NCBI GenBank assembly: GCA_030998225.1
Contig: JAPYXD010000677.1
Location: 11,221,501-11,285,500, forward strand
Direction: 5' to 3'
Source of the DNA: Diplolepis rosae
Lineage: Eukaryota; Arthropoda; Insecta; Hymenoptera; Diplolepididae
DNA length: 64,000 nucleotides
The notes under the pieces were generated by a model, which searched no databases, was not told the DNA's origin, and was given only the letters and a program-made list of their open reading frames with translations. Shown here in pieces: positions 1 through 10,408 of the stretch; positions within the stretch are counted from its first letter, which is position 1, and each line of letters begins with the position of its first letter. A program made the position numbers and the translations under genes.

Positions 1-17
1 TAGGGGAAATATTGTAC

Positions 18-671
18 TTCAGAGGATCCGCAACCTTTGATATTTTTATTTTTTAAGTTTATATATTCCATAAAATTTTTTCTATGTTTAGTACCTTTAT
101 TTAGGAAGGTTTTAGGTTTTTTTTTTAAATTCCAGCACCTTCATGCATTTTTAAACTGAATATTTTGAGTTTTTTGGGCATTTTTAAAAATATTTATCGA
201 CTTTGAATAACTTTTTTGTTTTTTAACCAATTGTCATCATTATTTTTTTATTTTGTTCCTTATAATGTGTAGCAACTTTTTGTTTATGGAAAATAATATA
301 ACATGACTGAAAAAGTTAAAAATGCAAAAATAAAATAAAAATATTCCAAAATATGGTGAAAAAAATTTTGTAGTTATTTTTTTAGCTAGAGTGCTTTATA
401 TGTTATACCCAAAAAGTTGCTACACATTATAAGGAACAAAATAAAAAAAGAATGATGACAATTGGTTAAAAAACAAAAAAGTTATTCAAAGTCGATAAAT
501 GTTTTAAAAAATGCCCAAAAAACTCAAAATTTTTAGTCTAATAATACATAAAGGTGCTGGAATTATGTGAAAACACCAAAACCTTTCTGAATAAAGGTAT
601 TAAACGACAAAAAAAATATGGAAGGTCTAAACTAAAAAAATAAAAATATTAAAGGTGGCGGATCGCCTTAA
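18..671. repeat. TTAA-type foldback element, family A
   Basis: The two halves of this segment are near reverse complements, meeting around position 345. The right end reads GGCGGATCGCCTTAA, and the left end is a decayed version of the same terminus. Matching arm landmarks are GTTGCTACACATTATAAGG (right) and its complement (left). No coding capacity is seen. The right terminus is an intact TTAA (668-671); the left one is mutated to TTCA. A second, broken copy lies at 59415-60343. Confidence 0.8.
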
Positions 672-2188
672 GAGCTAAAAATAAAATATTTGAGGAAGGG
701 CGAATAGGGGACGAGATATGAGGCTTGATACAGCTTAAAAATGTTAATTTGAAAAATAAATTTTACTCCAATGCAATGTTTATTGCAACCACACCAGTCG
801 ATTATTAAGATCTATATTAAGAAGTCATGGTATTTTATAGAGTATAAAAAAGAAAAATGAATTTTATTTTGAAAGTTTGAATGAATTGAATATCAAATAA
901 CATTTCTCATGTATGGATAAAAATGGCTACCCTGAAAAAAATTTTATCTTGAGAACCCTCATATTTTTTACATGTCACCTCCTTTTCCATTTCTCTCCTA
1001 AGAATATTCCCTTGCACATTTTGGCAAAATTTCACACGTTCTTTACCTTTTTTTTTACTTGGATACGATCGCTGTATACAAGCACGACTCTATCCTTGTT
1101 CTCGTTCGAGGATAACTGGTAGGATAAGCTCTGAACGCAGATCATCCAAGTTCAATTCGTCAACCGACATTTTATATAATTTATTTTATTTTCCATTAAT
1201 TTCCATAATTACGTTCCATAGTCACAGTTTTTTAAACAAACATATCCATTTTTCATAATTTTTTGTTCCATCAAATGCCACAGTATAATGTTGCGAGATT
1301 ATTTTTTTCAAAAGATTTTCATCGATTTTGGCCATTTTTTCAATTCAGAAGATGTAACGAGTCTCATATTGGATTGAAGCAGGAGCGCCAGAGAATTGAA
1401 GCAGGTACGAAGTCCAAAAGAAGAAGAGGATGCAAGCATTGATGACGATAAAGGTCACAGGCGGCGTCCAAGGTTGAAAAGATGGTGAAGATCATCAGCG
1501 TAGGGGTCATCGTTGGCGGCGATGGGCACAAAAATAGGGAAATAGAAGAATTTCATTGAGAGAATGTGACGTGTGGCAGTTTTAAAAATCTTTGTATTAG
1601 ACGCTATAAGTGCATTTTGAGACTTGTGTGTGTACTTTTTCCCGACTTTAAACTGCATTACTTTCTTTTCTGTTCGCCTCTCATTGGTTCTATTTCGTAT
1701 TTTTTAATCCGTCCCTACGAGGCTCTCTTGGTAGATTTTAAGATCAGTTAAACACAGACTCTCGTCTCTTTAGGATCGGCTTTAGGCTCTTTGGCTCGCT
1801 TCGATTAGTTGCTCTCAAAACGAGGCCTCGACGAGATAAGTGCCATCCACCCCCGTCTGACCCCCCTGGCCCCCTGAGGCTTGGGCCCTTGTCGCCGGGA
1901 TGTACTGACTGTACGCCTGCTGAAATCCACATCACAAGCACACACTACATTGTTACACGCCAGGCTTGCCTACTCTAACTCTCCTAATCCTACTCAATAT
2001 AAGTGATTAACATTTTCACTTAAAATTATCGACAGCTTTCTGCTTTATCTTAAAGGTGCCCAGTTCAAGCTATTCTAGATTAAATTGTTTCTAATTTTCA
2101 ACCATTTATCTACCATAAAAAATATGATCAAGCCTTCAAGATAGAATGTCTTTGAGAAGTTAATGGAAAAATGGTAAAAAGATTAGCA
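672..2188. other. Unassigned intergenic DNA with two GC-richer patches
   Basis: No gene could be supported here. Around 1440-1560 and 1745-1975 the base composition is clearly richer in G+C than the surroundings. The second patch is C-rich on the plus strand, with runs such as CCCCCCTGGCCCCCTGAGG. Short open frames in these patches resemble no family I know. They could be remnants of a retroelement or old exons. Confidence 0.5.
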
Positions 2189-2740
2189 TTAAGGTAGTTT
2201 TCATCAACGAAAATTAGACCTCAGGCAAAAATAGATAATATTGCTTTCAAGAATAGCAATATTATTATTGAAGGGCTATTTTGGAAGAGAAAAGATTATT
2301 TCATATGAAAAAAATTTGAAACACGGAAAAATAATTTTATTAATAAATTTTATTTTAGACCCAACTTTTTTTCTTATCGCTTCTTACCAAATTTTTAAAA
2401 ATTATGCGATTCTAATAAATGATGAATCATTTTTTCAGGGAAAAGATTTCCTACAACTTCACTTTTCGAAAAATTGGAAATGGTTAAGTTGTAGGTTAAG
2501 TGATTTGTAATTTATTAATAATCGCATAATTTTTTAAAATTTGGTAAGAAGCGATAAGAAAAAAAGTTGGGGCAAAAATAAAATTTATTAATAAAATTAT
2601 TTTTCTGTATTTTAAACTTTTTTCATGGAAATTAATCTTTTCTCTTCCAAAATAGCCCTTCAATAATAATATTGCTATTCTTGAAAGCAAAATTATCTAT
2701 TTTTGCCTGAGGTCTAATTTGCGTGGATCAACTACCTTAA
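2189..2740. repeat. TTAA-flanked foldback MITE, family B (copy 1)
   Basis: This is a 552-bp palindromic element bounded by TTAA at both ends. The ends read TTAAGGTAGTT and AACTACCTTAA. Internal landmarks in both arms are CCTCAGGCAAAAATAGATAA and ATAGCAATATTATTATTGAA with their complements. The short frames on both strands encode the same peptide because the arms are inverted copies, so they are not genes. The right TTAA (2737-2740) is also the left TTAA of the next element. TTAA targets are typical of piggyBac-like transposons, but termini beginning GG are not, so the owner family is uncertain. Confidence 0.85.
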
Positions 2741-3082
2741 GGCCATGGACCAAAATGGTCACATCACTAGATTCTTACTTTACCGGCATTTTAGTTTATG
2801 CAACCCTATTTGTAAATATGGGTAAATAAAAATTTGTAAAATTAAATAAAATGCACCAACATATGAGTCTGTCTGGTTATAAATGTTTATAATTATTTTT
2901 AAAAAAACCAATTTTATAATTATAAATATTTATAACCAGGCAGACTTGCCCTAGAGGATTTCATTCAATTCTACAAAGTTTCAACTTGTTATCTCATTTT
3001 TTACTGAAATGGGGTTACACAAGTTGAAAATGCTGTTAAGATAGGAATCTAGTCACGTGGTGCGGTTGGTCCATGGCCTTAA
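2737..3082. repeat. TTAA-flanked foldback MITE, family C (copy 1)
   Basis: This 346-bp inverted-repeat element starts TTAAGGCCATGGACC and ends GGTCCATGGCCTTAA. The arms also share an ATTATAAACATTTATAA-like core and a GGTTACACAAGTTGAAA-type block. It shares its left TTAA with the family B element and its right TTAA (3079-3082) with the following family D element. A second copy is at 62442-62806. Confidence 0.85.
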
Positions 3083-3407
3083 GGCCATGTATGGTTTGTC
3101 CAATCCCTGCCGTACCGACTGTTTTGTTTCGTCCTTCGGATTTCCACATTAATTAAGATATCGAGTTGAAACTTTGAGTAATTACACAGAGAAACTTTGT
3201 ATAACAATATATAGAGTGCGCCATCTCAATTTGATTAATGGAAATATTGAATAACTTTGACAATTCTCAATAGAATTCGGAAATTTTTTTACATTCTCAT
3301 CATGGATGAGAAGGTATTGGTTTTATGTGAAAAATGACTTTCGAAAATTTCATCAAATCTTTACGTTTTGAGACCCCCTGAGTCCGAAAAAAGGGTTTTT
3401 ACGAAAG

Positions 3408-3426
3408 TGTCTGTCTGTCTGTCTGT
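3408..3426. repeat. (TGTC)n microsatellite inside repeat G
   Basis: About five TGTC units immediately precede AGGTCGTGTGCGG. In the copy at 57.9 kb the same place holds a TAG trinucleotide array instead. Confidence 0.9.
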
Positions 3427-4241
3427 AGGTCGTGTGCGGCATAACTCTCGATAGAATTATCAGATTGAATTGTGCTTTGGCACACTTTATCGGAGCCGAA
3501 AAAGTAAGGACAAGTTCGTTAACCAGCCACATCCAATCAAAATTGAGGGATTGAGCACTACTTTTGTGTTTTTGAAAATAATTTTTTGAAAAAATCAAAA
3601 ATTTCAATACTGGTTTTTGATAGTGCTCATAAATCTCTACAAATTATCCTGATAACATTTTTTGATTAAATCAAAATTAGAAATGTAACAGCATATTCAA
3701 ATTAGACAAAAGTCAATATCAAAATTCCATTTTCCAGTTAAATTATACGAGATACGAAAAAACGTTATGATACAATATTATTTTCTACATAAAGACCTAC
3801 AAATTTGAATTGTAACATTTTTTCATAAGATGCATATTTTTTTTTTTTAATTCAAAAATAATCTATTGAAAATCCAAAATTCAATTTTTTAACAATAATA
3901 TGTGAAATACGAAAAAAACGTAAGAATACAAAGTTGTTCGTTTCAAAAAGATCTACAAGTTTTGTCTTACACAGTTTATGAAAAAACATATATTTTTCGT
4001 TTCAATTCCAAAAAATACGATTAAAATTCAATAATTCCATTTTTTAGACAAAATATATGAGATACATAAAAAAAGTTCAAATGAAAAATTATTTGCCTAA
4101 ATGAGGTCTACACATTCTTATTAAGAAATTTCTCGACAGGATGTATATTTTATGTTTTGATTTTTAATATTAAAAAAATTCGATTTTTTTCACCAAAATA
4201 TGTGAGATACGAAATAAGCGTTGTTCTGCAAAATCGTTTCC

Positions 4242-4914
4242 TTAAGGTAGTACGATCACGAAAATTAGACCTCAGACAAAAATAGATAATTTTGCTTTCA
4301 AGAATAGCAACATTATTATTGAAGGGCCAATTTGAATGAGAAAAGATTATTTTTCATGAAAAAAATTTGAAACACAAAAAAATAATGTTATTAATAAATT
4401 TCATTTTTGCCCAAACTTATTTTCTTATTGCTTCGAGCCAATTTTTTAAAAATGATGCGATTCTAATAAATTATGGTTCATTTTTTTAGAAAAAAGATTC
4501 TCTACAACTTGACCGTTTCCTATTTTTGAAATTGAATTAATTATTATCAAATACAGCAATTTGTTTATAAAAATTTTGTTTTGAAAAATTGTTTTTTTAT
4601 AATTTCAGCCATTAAAGAATTCATTTTCAAAAATCTGAAAAAGTCAAGTTGTAGAGAATCTTTTTCCTAAAAAAACTAACCGTAATTTATTATAATCACA
4701 TCATTTTTTAAAATTTGGCTCGATGCGATAAGAAAATAAGTTTGGGCATAAATGAAATTTACTAATAACATTATTTTTTTGTGTTTAAAATTTTTTTCAT
4801 GAAAAATAATCTTTTCTGTTTCAAATTAGCCCTTCATTAATAATATTGCTATTCTTGAAAGCAAAATTATCTATTTTTGTCTGAGGTCTAATTTTCGTGA
4901 TCGTACTACCTTAA
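4242..4914. repeat. TTAA-flanked foldback MITE, family B (copy 2)
   Basis: This 673-bp palindrome starts TTAAGGTAGTACGATCACG and ends CGTGATCGTACTACCTTAA, with near-identical arms of roughly 300 bp. It is inserted within repeat G: sequence left of it (AAATAAGCG...AAAATCGTTT) continues on its right with AAATAAAGTCTACGATT. The same flanking series is present without the insertion near 40760-40815. Confidence 0.9.
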
Positions 4915-5458
4915 ATAAAGTCTACGATTATTTTTTCTTTTTGAGAGATTTAGAAGAAAATAAATTATTTTAATCATGTAATTTATTAAAAAGTTACTGA
5001 AATGTATACAGAAAATCGAGCGCGAAGCGCGAGTGTCATGATGAGAATGTGTTCCTTAAGGCCGATAGAGCTTTAAGTAAATTGAATTTCCTGTTTCACT
5101 TAAACTGAAAAAGAAATTTAGTGAATTTGAGAAAATGAGTAATTTACATCATCTTTAATATTATAAAATTGGTTTGAGCTTCAGTATTAAATTATAAGAA
5201 ATAAACTTAAATGTATGCGAAGAGCACAAGACCGAGCGCGAAGCGCGAGGTCCAGAAAGATCGGAGCGCGAAGCGCGACGATCAAATCGCGCGCCCTCGG
5301 CGCGCTCAAGCTTGCGAGCGAAGCGCGCGATGAGAATGTGCCCGCAAGGCGGGCAGATTTTTTTTATTAAGCTTACCATTTTATAATTTATCTCAAATAG
5401 TTTCTGAAAACAATATCGATTAAGTGACCACCGTTATTGGTGAGACAAAAGCGAGCTC

Positions 5459-5572
5459 TTATATGGTATTTGGGTTGTTGGCATAAACTTGACTCTTCAA
5501 ACATCCCGACAAAAAGAATTTCGGTGGAATCAAATCAGGAAATCTTGGTGACCAGTCAATATCCCGGGACGT
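5459..5572 (-). pseudogene. Tc1/mariner-type transposase C-terminal relic (inverted arm)
   Basis: The minus strand encodes a fragment related to the one on the plus strand at 5580-5779. It contains DIDWSPRFPDL followed by an FFL block and CLKSQVYANNP. It matches the end of the catalytic domain of insect IS630/Tc1/mariner transposases, where the motif WP-R-SPDL-P-DFFLWG contains the last catalytic Asp. Only about 35 residues are readable before the palindrome centre. It is non-functional. Confidence 0.65.
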
Positions 5573-5579
5573 GTGGTGC

Positions 5580-5779
5580 TGAAAAAAAGCGATATTGACT
5601 GGCCACCAAGATTTCCTGATTTGAATCCACCGAACTTCTTTTTGTGGAGATTTTTGAAGAGTAAAACTTGTGCCAATAAGCGAAAGACCATAGAAGAGCT
5701 CAAGCACAACATTCGAGGCGATATGGCAGATATCGCTCGAGACGCTGGTCAATGTGATGAAAAATGCCAAAAAAAGAGC
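5580..5779 (+). pseudogene. Tc1/mariner-type transposase C-terminal relic
   Basis: The readable frame begins at the palindrome centre and gives DIDWPPRFPDLNPPNFFLW, then FLKSKTCANKRKTIEELK and about 30 further residues. In this transposase group the segment is the end of the DDE/D catalytic core (PDL-x-P-x-[DN]-FFLW) plus the C-terminal helix with IEELK. The usual catalytic acidic residue after the Pro is Asn here. The frame has no upstream catalytic domain, so it is a dead fragment captured in a foldback element. Confidence 0.7.
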
Positions 5780-6445
5780 TAGCTTTTGTCTCTCCAATAA
5801 CGGCGGCCACTTCATCGATTTTGTTTTTAAAAATTAGTTGAGATAAATTTTAAAAGGGTAAGCTTAATAAAAAAAAAACTTTTCGAAATATATTGAGAAT
5901 TATCAGTTATTCAATATTTCCATTGACCAGATTGAAATGGCGCACCCTGTATATTTTATTTTATAATGATAATTCCAAAAAAATATTAGGAATCTAGGGA
6001 AAATCGAGGTTCGATGGTAAGTATTCTTATCAGACTGAAAAAATTTCGCAGTCAAGATTCTAAAGATTCGAAAAATTATATGAAACTTTAGTATTGGTTA
6101 TAGTAAAGTTTGGTACAAACTTCAGTATTTCGCTGCAAAAAATTCCCACATGACACTTTTTTCCCTAAATTGAAACGTAGCTTAGAAAAGATTGGAAACT
6201 CGTGTTACTCCGTGTAGGTAAAAAACACTAAGAAACGTTTATCTTTTCCTAAATTTGTACTATTATGAAAAAAAGTTTCTCCGAAAACAAATTTGTTTAT
6301 AATTATAAATATTTAGGAACAGATAAACCCAATTATTTTATTTTACCTGATTATTCAAAGTTTCAACTCGATATTTCAATTAATGTAGAAATGTAAGGGA
6401 CGAAAAGTGTCGGTAAAGTAGGGATCGTATAATCCATGCATGGCC

Positions 6446-6685
6446 TTAAGTTCATGTATCATTTATCGATTCCTACTTTACCAACTGCTTGTTTTCGTAA
6501 ATTCATATCGACGCAACATGAGATATTAATTTTAAGATTAGTTGAGTGGGATGAAAAGAAAGTCTCTTTTCTCCTAAATGTTTATGATAACAAATTTTCA
6601 ATTCGATATCTTATTTCGCATGGACATGAATCAACAGGCATTAGCGGTCGGCAAAGTAAAAATCGATAAGTGATACAGTATTTAA
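6446..6685. repeat. Family D TTAA element (copy 2, diverged)
   Basis: It begins at a TTAA shared with the preceding element and reads TTCATGTATCATTTATCGATTCC; it ends AATCGATAAGTGATACAGTATTTAA. The arms are inverted but diverged, and the element is about 240 bp. It is the fourth TTAA-type element in an uninterrupted chain that starts at 2189. Confidence 0.65.
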
Positions 6686-8080
6686 ATGTTGGAAAAATCA
6701 CTAGGGTCTTAAATTATTAATCTTTTTTTAATTGTAATTCCTTCCCATTATATTTCAAATTTCTTAGTTTTTAGCTTATGAGATCCATAGATATGAATCA
6801 TAACTTAAAGCGAATTTTCCAGTTAAAATAGTAGAACTAGTCAGAATCCTGAATAGGAAGAAAATTGTATTATCAAATTTTCTATAATTTATTCATCAAC
6901 CTCAAAGGTTTCAGTAATTAACTTTTCGAAAAACTCATTTTTCCTCTCTTGTATTTTTTGATGATGATTCAGATAGAATCAGTTTTCATAGGAAATTACA
7001 TTCCTCTCTCAGTAATAGAGAGAATATTTTACCACAGCGATTTATGAATGCTTTTGTGTTCTTTAATTAGTGGAATTTGTTTACTAATTCATAGTTTTTC
7101 AGACTATAAAATAATGTTCTTTCTCACAGCAAATTTTCAAATTGGATTGACATTTATTCGTAATTTTTTCCCTGCAATAATTCGTTGCTTTTGGATTGTA
7201 CTCTAAAAAAACTTATACCCCAAATATCAAATCGAAAGTTTTACTCAGAACGAAAACATTTTCATATACAGCAAAAAATTATTGAGAGTTTGAAGTTTCC
7301 TAAAATAATTCAAATGGAAACACTGAAACTAACTTTCTAGCAAATTTTGAATCCATGACTGTCAACAGAATATTATCAATATAAAAGAAGATATTGATAA
7401 AACAGAAAAATCCTTTCGAAAATGAAGTTATGTAATTTCGGAATGACACCTTTCATGTATGAATGGAATTCTAGCCCTTCCTGTCTTGAAAATAACTAAA
7501 CGTGAAAATGCACCACAAGCAATCTTAATTTTTTTCAAAAAGAAGAAAAACTGAGTGATGTCAAGTGGTTTTGGCAGTTTAGTCCGAGAAATAAAAGCAA
7601 GAAGTGGAAAACTCTTCTCTAATGAAAGTTATTTCGACTACCTTGTTGAACCTATCTTTTCAGCCTGTTCTTCTTTCAAACAGTCTAACTCACCCTGAAA
7701 TCTGCCCCAATTTCTCTCAGCCTATCTAATTTCGCATCCGACCGTTAATCTTAGCCTAACCTTCCGTCCTGGGATTTCACAATTTCTCCTTATCCCCTTT
7801 TTATTACGCTTATTATCATCCCTCTTACGTGAAAAGATGTTTAAACACTTCTCAAGAATTTACAACAGGGTTTTATGATTGCCCAATGTCCTTTCATACA
7901 TCAATTATTTACCAAAATTCTAATTATAATTATATAAATTAGCACTTTGATAAAAATAAAATGATATGAAAGATTCGAAATTTAAAAATAAATTGATAGA
8001 ATTTTATGAGTTAGATCTATTTATTCAATTCTATGGAGTTAAAATTTCTATAAAATGAATAAAAATTCTATCCCTGCTGG
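6686..8080. other. Unassigned intergenic DNA
   Basis: No gene, RNA or repeat could be supported. A pyrimidine-rich patch at 7625-7800 stands out from the AT-rich background but has no open frame of note. Confidence 0.5.
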
Positions 8081-8266
8081 AAGTAAAAGGATATAAGTTT
8101 CTGAATAGGAGAAGATAAATATTTTCTATCTCTATAAAGTACACTTTTTCTATCCTTCAAACGCTATTTTTTTACCTATAGGTATAACGTCGTGTCTATT
8201 AGAGTTTATTTCTATCCATGACTTTCACTTCAATCAATAGAAGGATAGGGATTGAGAAGGATAGCT

Positions 8267-8786
8267 GGGTAGTTTAGAACTCAGGCAAAAATAGATAATT
8301 TTACTTTCTAGAATAGCAATATTATTATTGAAGGGCTAATTTGAAAGAGAAAAGATCATTTTTCATAAAAAAGATTTGGAACACAAAAAAATAATTTTAT
8401 TTTTGCCCAAACTTATTTTCTTATTGCTTTGAACCAAATTTTTAAAAATTATACGATTCTAATAAATCATGAATCATTTTTTCAGGGAAAAGATTTCCCA
8501 CAACTTCACTTTTCGAAAAATTGGAAATGGTTAAGTTGTAGGTTAAGTGATTTGTAATTTATTAAAATCGCATACTTTTTTAAAATTTGGTAAGAAGCGA
8601 TAAGAAAAAAAGTTGGGGCAAAAATAAAATTTATTAATAAAATTATTTTTCTGTATTTTAAACTTTTTTCATGGAAATTAATCTTTTCTCTTCCAAAATA
8701 GCCCTTCAATAATAATATTGCTATTCTTGAAAGCAAAATTATCTATTTTTGCCTGAGGTCTAATTTTCGTGAACGAACTACCTTAA
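8267..8786. repeat. Family B TTAA foldback MITE (copy 3)
   Basis: The right end is intact (GAACGAACTACCTTAA, TTAA at 8783-8786). The left end is eroded: GGGTAGTTTAGAACTCAGGCAA is all that remains of the usual terminus. The arms share AAAATAGATAATTTTACTTTC and its complement. Confidence 0.75.
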
Positions 8787-8889
8787 AGAGATAGAAAAAG
8801 AATGGAATGATTGATCAAAGGATAGACTTGGGCAGAAAGACAGGGATTAAAAGAGAATTTGAAGAGTGATAGAAAGGGATTGGGATAAT

Positions 8890-8972
8890 TAGGTGTAATT
8901 AGTGGAATTATTCAAAATTCTGCTTTACCTCCTTAAAATGTTTTTACATATTTGTTAATGTTTTTTTTTTCA
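8890..8972. repeat. Duplicated 80-bp block, second copy at 11231-11310
   Basis: The run GAATTATTCAAAATTCTGCT continuing to TTTTTACATATTTGTTAATG is almost identical to 11231-11310 in the same orientation. At 8890 it interrupts the GGATAG-rich duplication. It may be a short mobile sequence or a fragment moved by non-homologous repair. Confidence 0.6.
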
Positions 8973-10147
8973 TGTCTATCAGAGTTTATTTATATCCATC
9001 ACTTCCACTTCAATCAATAGAAGGATAGGGATTAAGAATGATAGACGGCCGTAGATTTTCAAAGAGATAGAAAAAGAATGGAATGATTGATCAAAGGATA
9101 GCCTTGGATAGAAAGACAGGGATTAAAAAAGAATTTGGAGAGTGATAGAAAGGGATTGGGATGGTTAAGCAAAGGATACTCGTGGATAGAAAAATGAGTT
9201 AAAAAGGATAGATACGTTAGTATATTTCAAGGGTTAGAAAATTATTTAAATGATTAGACGAAGGATAAATTTAGATAGGATCATAGAGATTGAAAAAGAT
9301 AAATTTGAATCTAAAGATATAGATTGAAAAACTTTGTCACGGCACTAGATTTGAAAAAATATAATAGAATTTGTGTGTATAATTAGAGGATAGCGAAAAA
9401 TTATCTTAGATAGGTAAAGGATAAATAACTATTTCTGAGGATATATAAAGGATAAAAACGTTAAACGTGTATAAGTTGAAGATAGAGAAGGATAGTAAGA
9501 TTAAACTTCGAAAAGAAAGATCCTTATTATAGATTGAAAAGAGATAGAGATGGATCAGTATGGATAGCAAATAATACATTTTTAATGATACAAACAAATT
9601 TGAACGGATAAAAATTATATCTATATACTTCCAGCAAAACTTTTACTCCTAGTACAGTAACACAATTTAATTATAATCAATAATTAATATACAGAAAAAA
9701 AACATGTTTTACAGAAATGTAAAATTCAAGTGTTTAAAATTAGATATAAATTTCTGCTCTGAAAGTTTAAGGTTGTTTTTAATAGAAATGTTTTTTGAAA
9801 TAATTGTTTGACACTTCCAATCTAAGTTAGGGAAAAGTATGACAAAGAACTGTTCTTAAGATTTCTCACGCGATTCCACAGGTGGCTTTTCAGAATTTTC
9901 AAGACCTGCAATACGTTCTTCCGTCACGCAATTTAAATCTTTAAACTTCTTGATTACTTATGAAATCATGAAGATTTATAACATTTATTCCCCGTGTTTG
10001 AGTATTGACTTTAATAAAGACGTCAATCTGAAATAGTTAAAAGAGAACAGGATAATAAAATTATTAGTTTTAATTAATGAGCCACCTATGAAACTTGATG
10101 TGTTAAGCGCAACATCAATAGCGGTTTCTAATTATTTATTCATTCAT

Positions 10148-10408
10148 TTAAGGCCATGGATCAATTAGACCATGTGACAATATACATTAATTCGATCATG
10201 TAAGATAAATTTCTGAAAATTTGGGAATCGTGACAAATGACAATAAAGCACGTCTCTTGACTTATTTTTAGTAAAAATTTTGGAAAAAAAATCGAAATCT
10301 ATTGTATTTTCCAAATATCCAGAAAGACATTTTGTAAAACAAAAAAGTTATCTGAAACGAACTTTTATAGGAATATGGTCACGTGATCTGGTTGATCCAT
10401 GGCCTTAA
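10148..10408. repeat. TTAA-flanked foldback MITE, family J (copy 1)
   Basis: This 261-bp element starts TTAAGGCCATGGATCAATTAG and ends GGTTGATCCATGGCCTTAA. The subterminal sequences CCATGTGAC and GTCACGTGA are partial mirror images. Relatives are at 28239-28601 and 24650-24884. Confidence 0.8.

Larger units (their letters stand above)
3291..5355. repeat. GCGAAGCGC-bearing dispersed repeat, family G (copy 1)
   Basis: This long dispersed repeat begins near TACATTCTCATCATGGATGAG and ends near GATGAGAATGTGCCCGC. Landmarks are GGTCGTGTGCGGCATAACTC, repeated blocks of GTGAGATACGAAA every 170-260 bp, and the GC-rich motif GAGCGCGAAGCGCGAG recurring near the right end. A 6-bp-stem hairpin (GCCCGCAAGGCGGGC) sits at 5339-5355. 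Related copies are at 40735-41150 and 57878-58830. A TTAA element (4242-4914) is inserted in it. The superfamily is unknown; a hairpin close to one end would allow a Helitron-like origin, but no CTRR end is visible. Confidence 0.65.
3214..5949. mobile_element. Tc1/mariner-like foldback element with transposase relics
   Basis: Terminal inverted repeats of about 50 bp bound this 2.7-kb element. The left end GAGTGCGCCATCTCAATTTG matches the reverse complement of the right end CAAATGGCGCACCCTG-like terminus, with further matches at GGAAATATTGAATAACT. TA flanks both ends (3212-3213 and 5950-5951). The right side contains an inverted duplication of about 210 bp per arm centred near 5575; each arm carries a fragment of transposase C-terminus. 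The left side is filled by another repeat (3291-5355). It cannot be autonomous. Confidence 0.75.
3185..6214. repeat. TA-flanked MITE, family E (copy 1), itself interrupted
   Basis: The left terminus CACAGAGAAACTTTGTATA (from 3185) and right terminus ACTCCGTG (to 6214) are flanked by TA on both sides. They match the CACGGAGAAAC...GTTTCTCCGTG termini of an intact copy at 29678-29956. The TA target and terminal form suggest a Tc1/mariner-type non-autonomous element. Its interior is occupied by a larger element at 3214-5949. The part from 5950 to 6214 is the displaced right half, recognisable by CACTTTTTTCCCTAAATTGAAACG-type sequence. Confidence 0.7.
3079..6449. repeat. Family D TTAA foldback element split by a 3-kb nested insertion
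   Basis: The left part (3079-3184) begins TTAAGGCCATGTATGG and runs to GAAACTTTGAGTAATTA. The right part resumes at about 6215 with AAAACACTAAGAAACG and ends GCATGGCCTTAA at 6449. An uninterrupted relative at 22627-22965 and a partial copy at 28598 show these two parts are contiguous in the intact element. Everything from 3185 to 6214 is therefore inserted DNA. The right TTAA (6446-6449) is shared with another family D copy. Confidence 0.8.
8081..9620. repeat. GGATAG-rich degenerate repeat zone with a segmental duplication
   Basis: The segment is full of imperfect GGATAG and GATAGA words. A block at 8180-8265 (TCAATCAATAGAAGGATAGGG) recurs at 8970-9050. A second block at 8788-8885 (GATAGAAAAAGAATGGAATG) recurs at 9063-9165. 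In the left copy the two blocks are separated by a family B element (about 8267-8786). In the right copy they are adjacent apart from about 15 bases. The right copy therefore approximates the pre-insertion state. Confidence 0.7.

Noticed and set aside
2241..2690. Two frames on opposite strands encoding nearly the same peptide
   Set aside because: They are the two inverted arms of a family B foldback element, repeated in several copies; no gene is implied.
5220..5355. GC-rich GCGAAGCGC block considered as bacterial or viral insertion
   Set aside because: The same motif recurs in two other copies of a dispersed repeat and has no coding content.
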